A stretch of 64,000 nucleotides of DNA from Duganella rivi (lineage in GTDB: Bacteria > Pseudomonadota > Gammaproteobacteria > Burkholderiales > Burkholderiaceae_D), in the NCBI RefSeq assembly GCF_009857435.1, contig NZ_WWCK01000002.1, positions 124,001 through 188,000 of the forward strand. The letters run 5' to 3'. The first letter of the stretch is position 1. Every line of letters starts with the position of its first letter. The notes under the pieces were generated by a model. It did not search any database. It saw nothing but the letters and a program-made list of their open reading frames with translations, and was not told where the DNA came from. The translations under genes and the position numbers were made by a program. Positions 63,385-64,000 of the stretch are shown piece by piece.

Positions 63385-64000
<616 letters not shown>

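Overview
This 64 kb window is GC-rich bacterial chromosome. Its gene content points to a betaproteobacterium of the Oxalobacteraceae (Duganella/Massilia/Janthinobacterium type): tandem cyanophycin synthetases with the DUF1854/ABC-transporter pair, a DUF2863 protein, an HAE1-type efflux operon and a beta-glucan utilisation cluster. The taxonomic placement is inference from gene content; no rRNA gene is present.

Layout, left to right. (1) 1-5.8 kb: tail of a secreted protein, then leftward signalling genes: a KaiC-like ATPase with a hybrid histidine kinase in one operon, and a membrane PAS-GGDEF diguanylate cyclase. (2) 5.8-14.0 kb: a tripartite RND efflux operon (periplasmic adaptor, inner-membrane pump, outer-membrane channel) behind a palindromic TetR-type operator, followed by the TetR regulator, a fumarylacetoacetate-hydrolase-family enzyme and a Sir2-type deacylase. 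(3) 14.05-31.64 kb: an integrative element inserted in tRNA-Pro(GGG). It is bounded by identical 50-bp direct repeats and carries a P4-type tyrosine integrase, an AlpA-like excisionase/regulator, a DUF5906-type primase-helicase, two serine recombinases, a restriction-modification-like cassette (large methyltransferase, HNH nuclease, XRE controller), an IS110 remnant, and a DUF2971 plus HEPN-like pair. No capsid, tail or conjugation genes are visible, so it looks like a phage satellite or integrative plasmid with defence cargo. (4) 31.7-34.8 kb: small proteins and a TadE-TadE-TadG set. (5) 34.9-44.4 kb: a VOC protein, then a LacI-regulated beta-glucan/beta-glucoside locus: solute-binding protein, LacI, GH5, GH1, GH3 and a FucP-like sugar transporter, with two matching LacI-type operators and a short terminated leader RNA. 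(6) 44.4-46.5 kb: a chemoreceptor. (7) 46.6-54.3 kb: cyanophycin genes: DUF1854 protein and ABC exporter leftward, two cyanophycin synthetases rightward. (8) 54.3-64 kb: catalase with an OxyR-like site, patatin, LysR-cupin pair divergent from a CoA-transferase, M14 carboxypeptidase, CYTH protein, DUF2863 protein and the C-terminal part of aconitase.

The most novel material lies in the element: (a) six TGCCCTA integrase arm-type repeats split across the two ends; (b) an almost identical 22-bp operator in front of both the methyltransferase and the divergently located XRE-HNH operon, the circuit expected of a controller-regulated restriction-modification system; (c) two diverged copies of a structured non-coding sequence, each ending in a T-tract, bracketing the cargo; (d) a repeat-rich structured region beside the primase-helicase that could be a replication origin; (e) a DUF2971/HEPN two-gene operon that may be an uncharacterised defence or toxin module. 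All functional statements are from reading sequence motifs; no database search was run.
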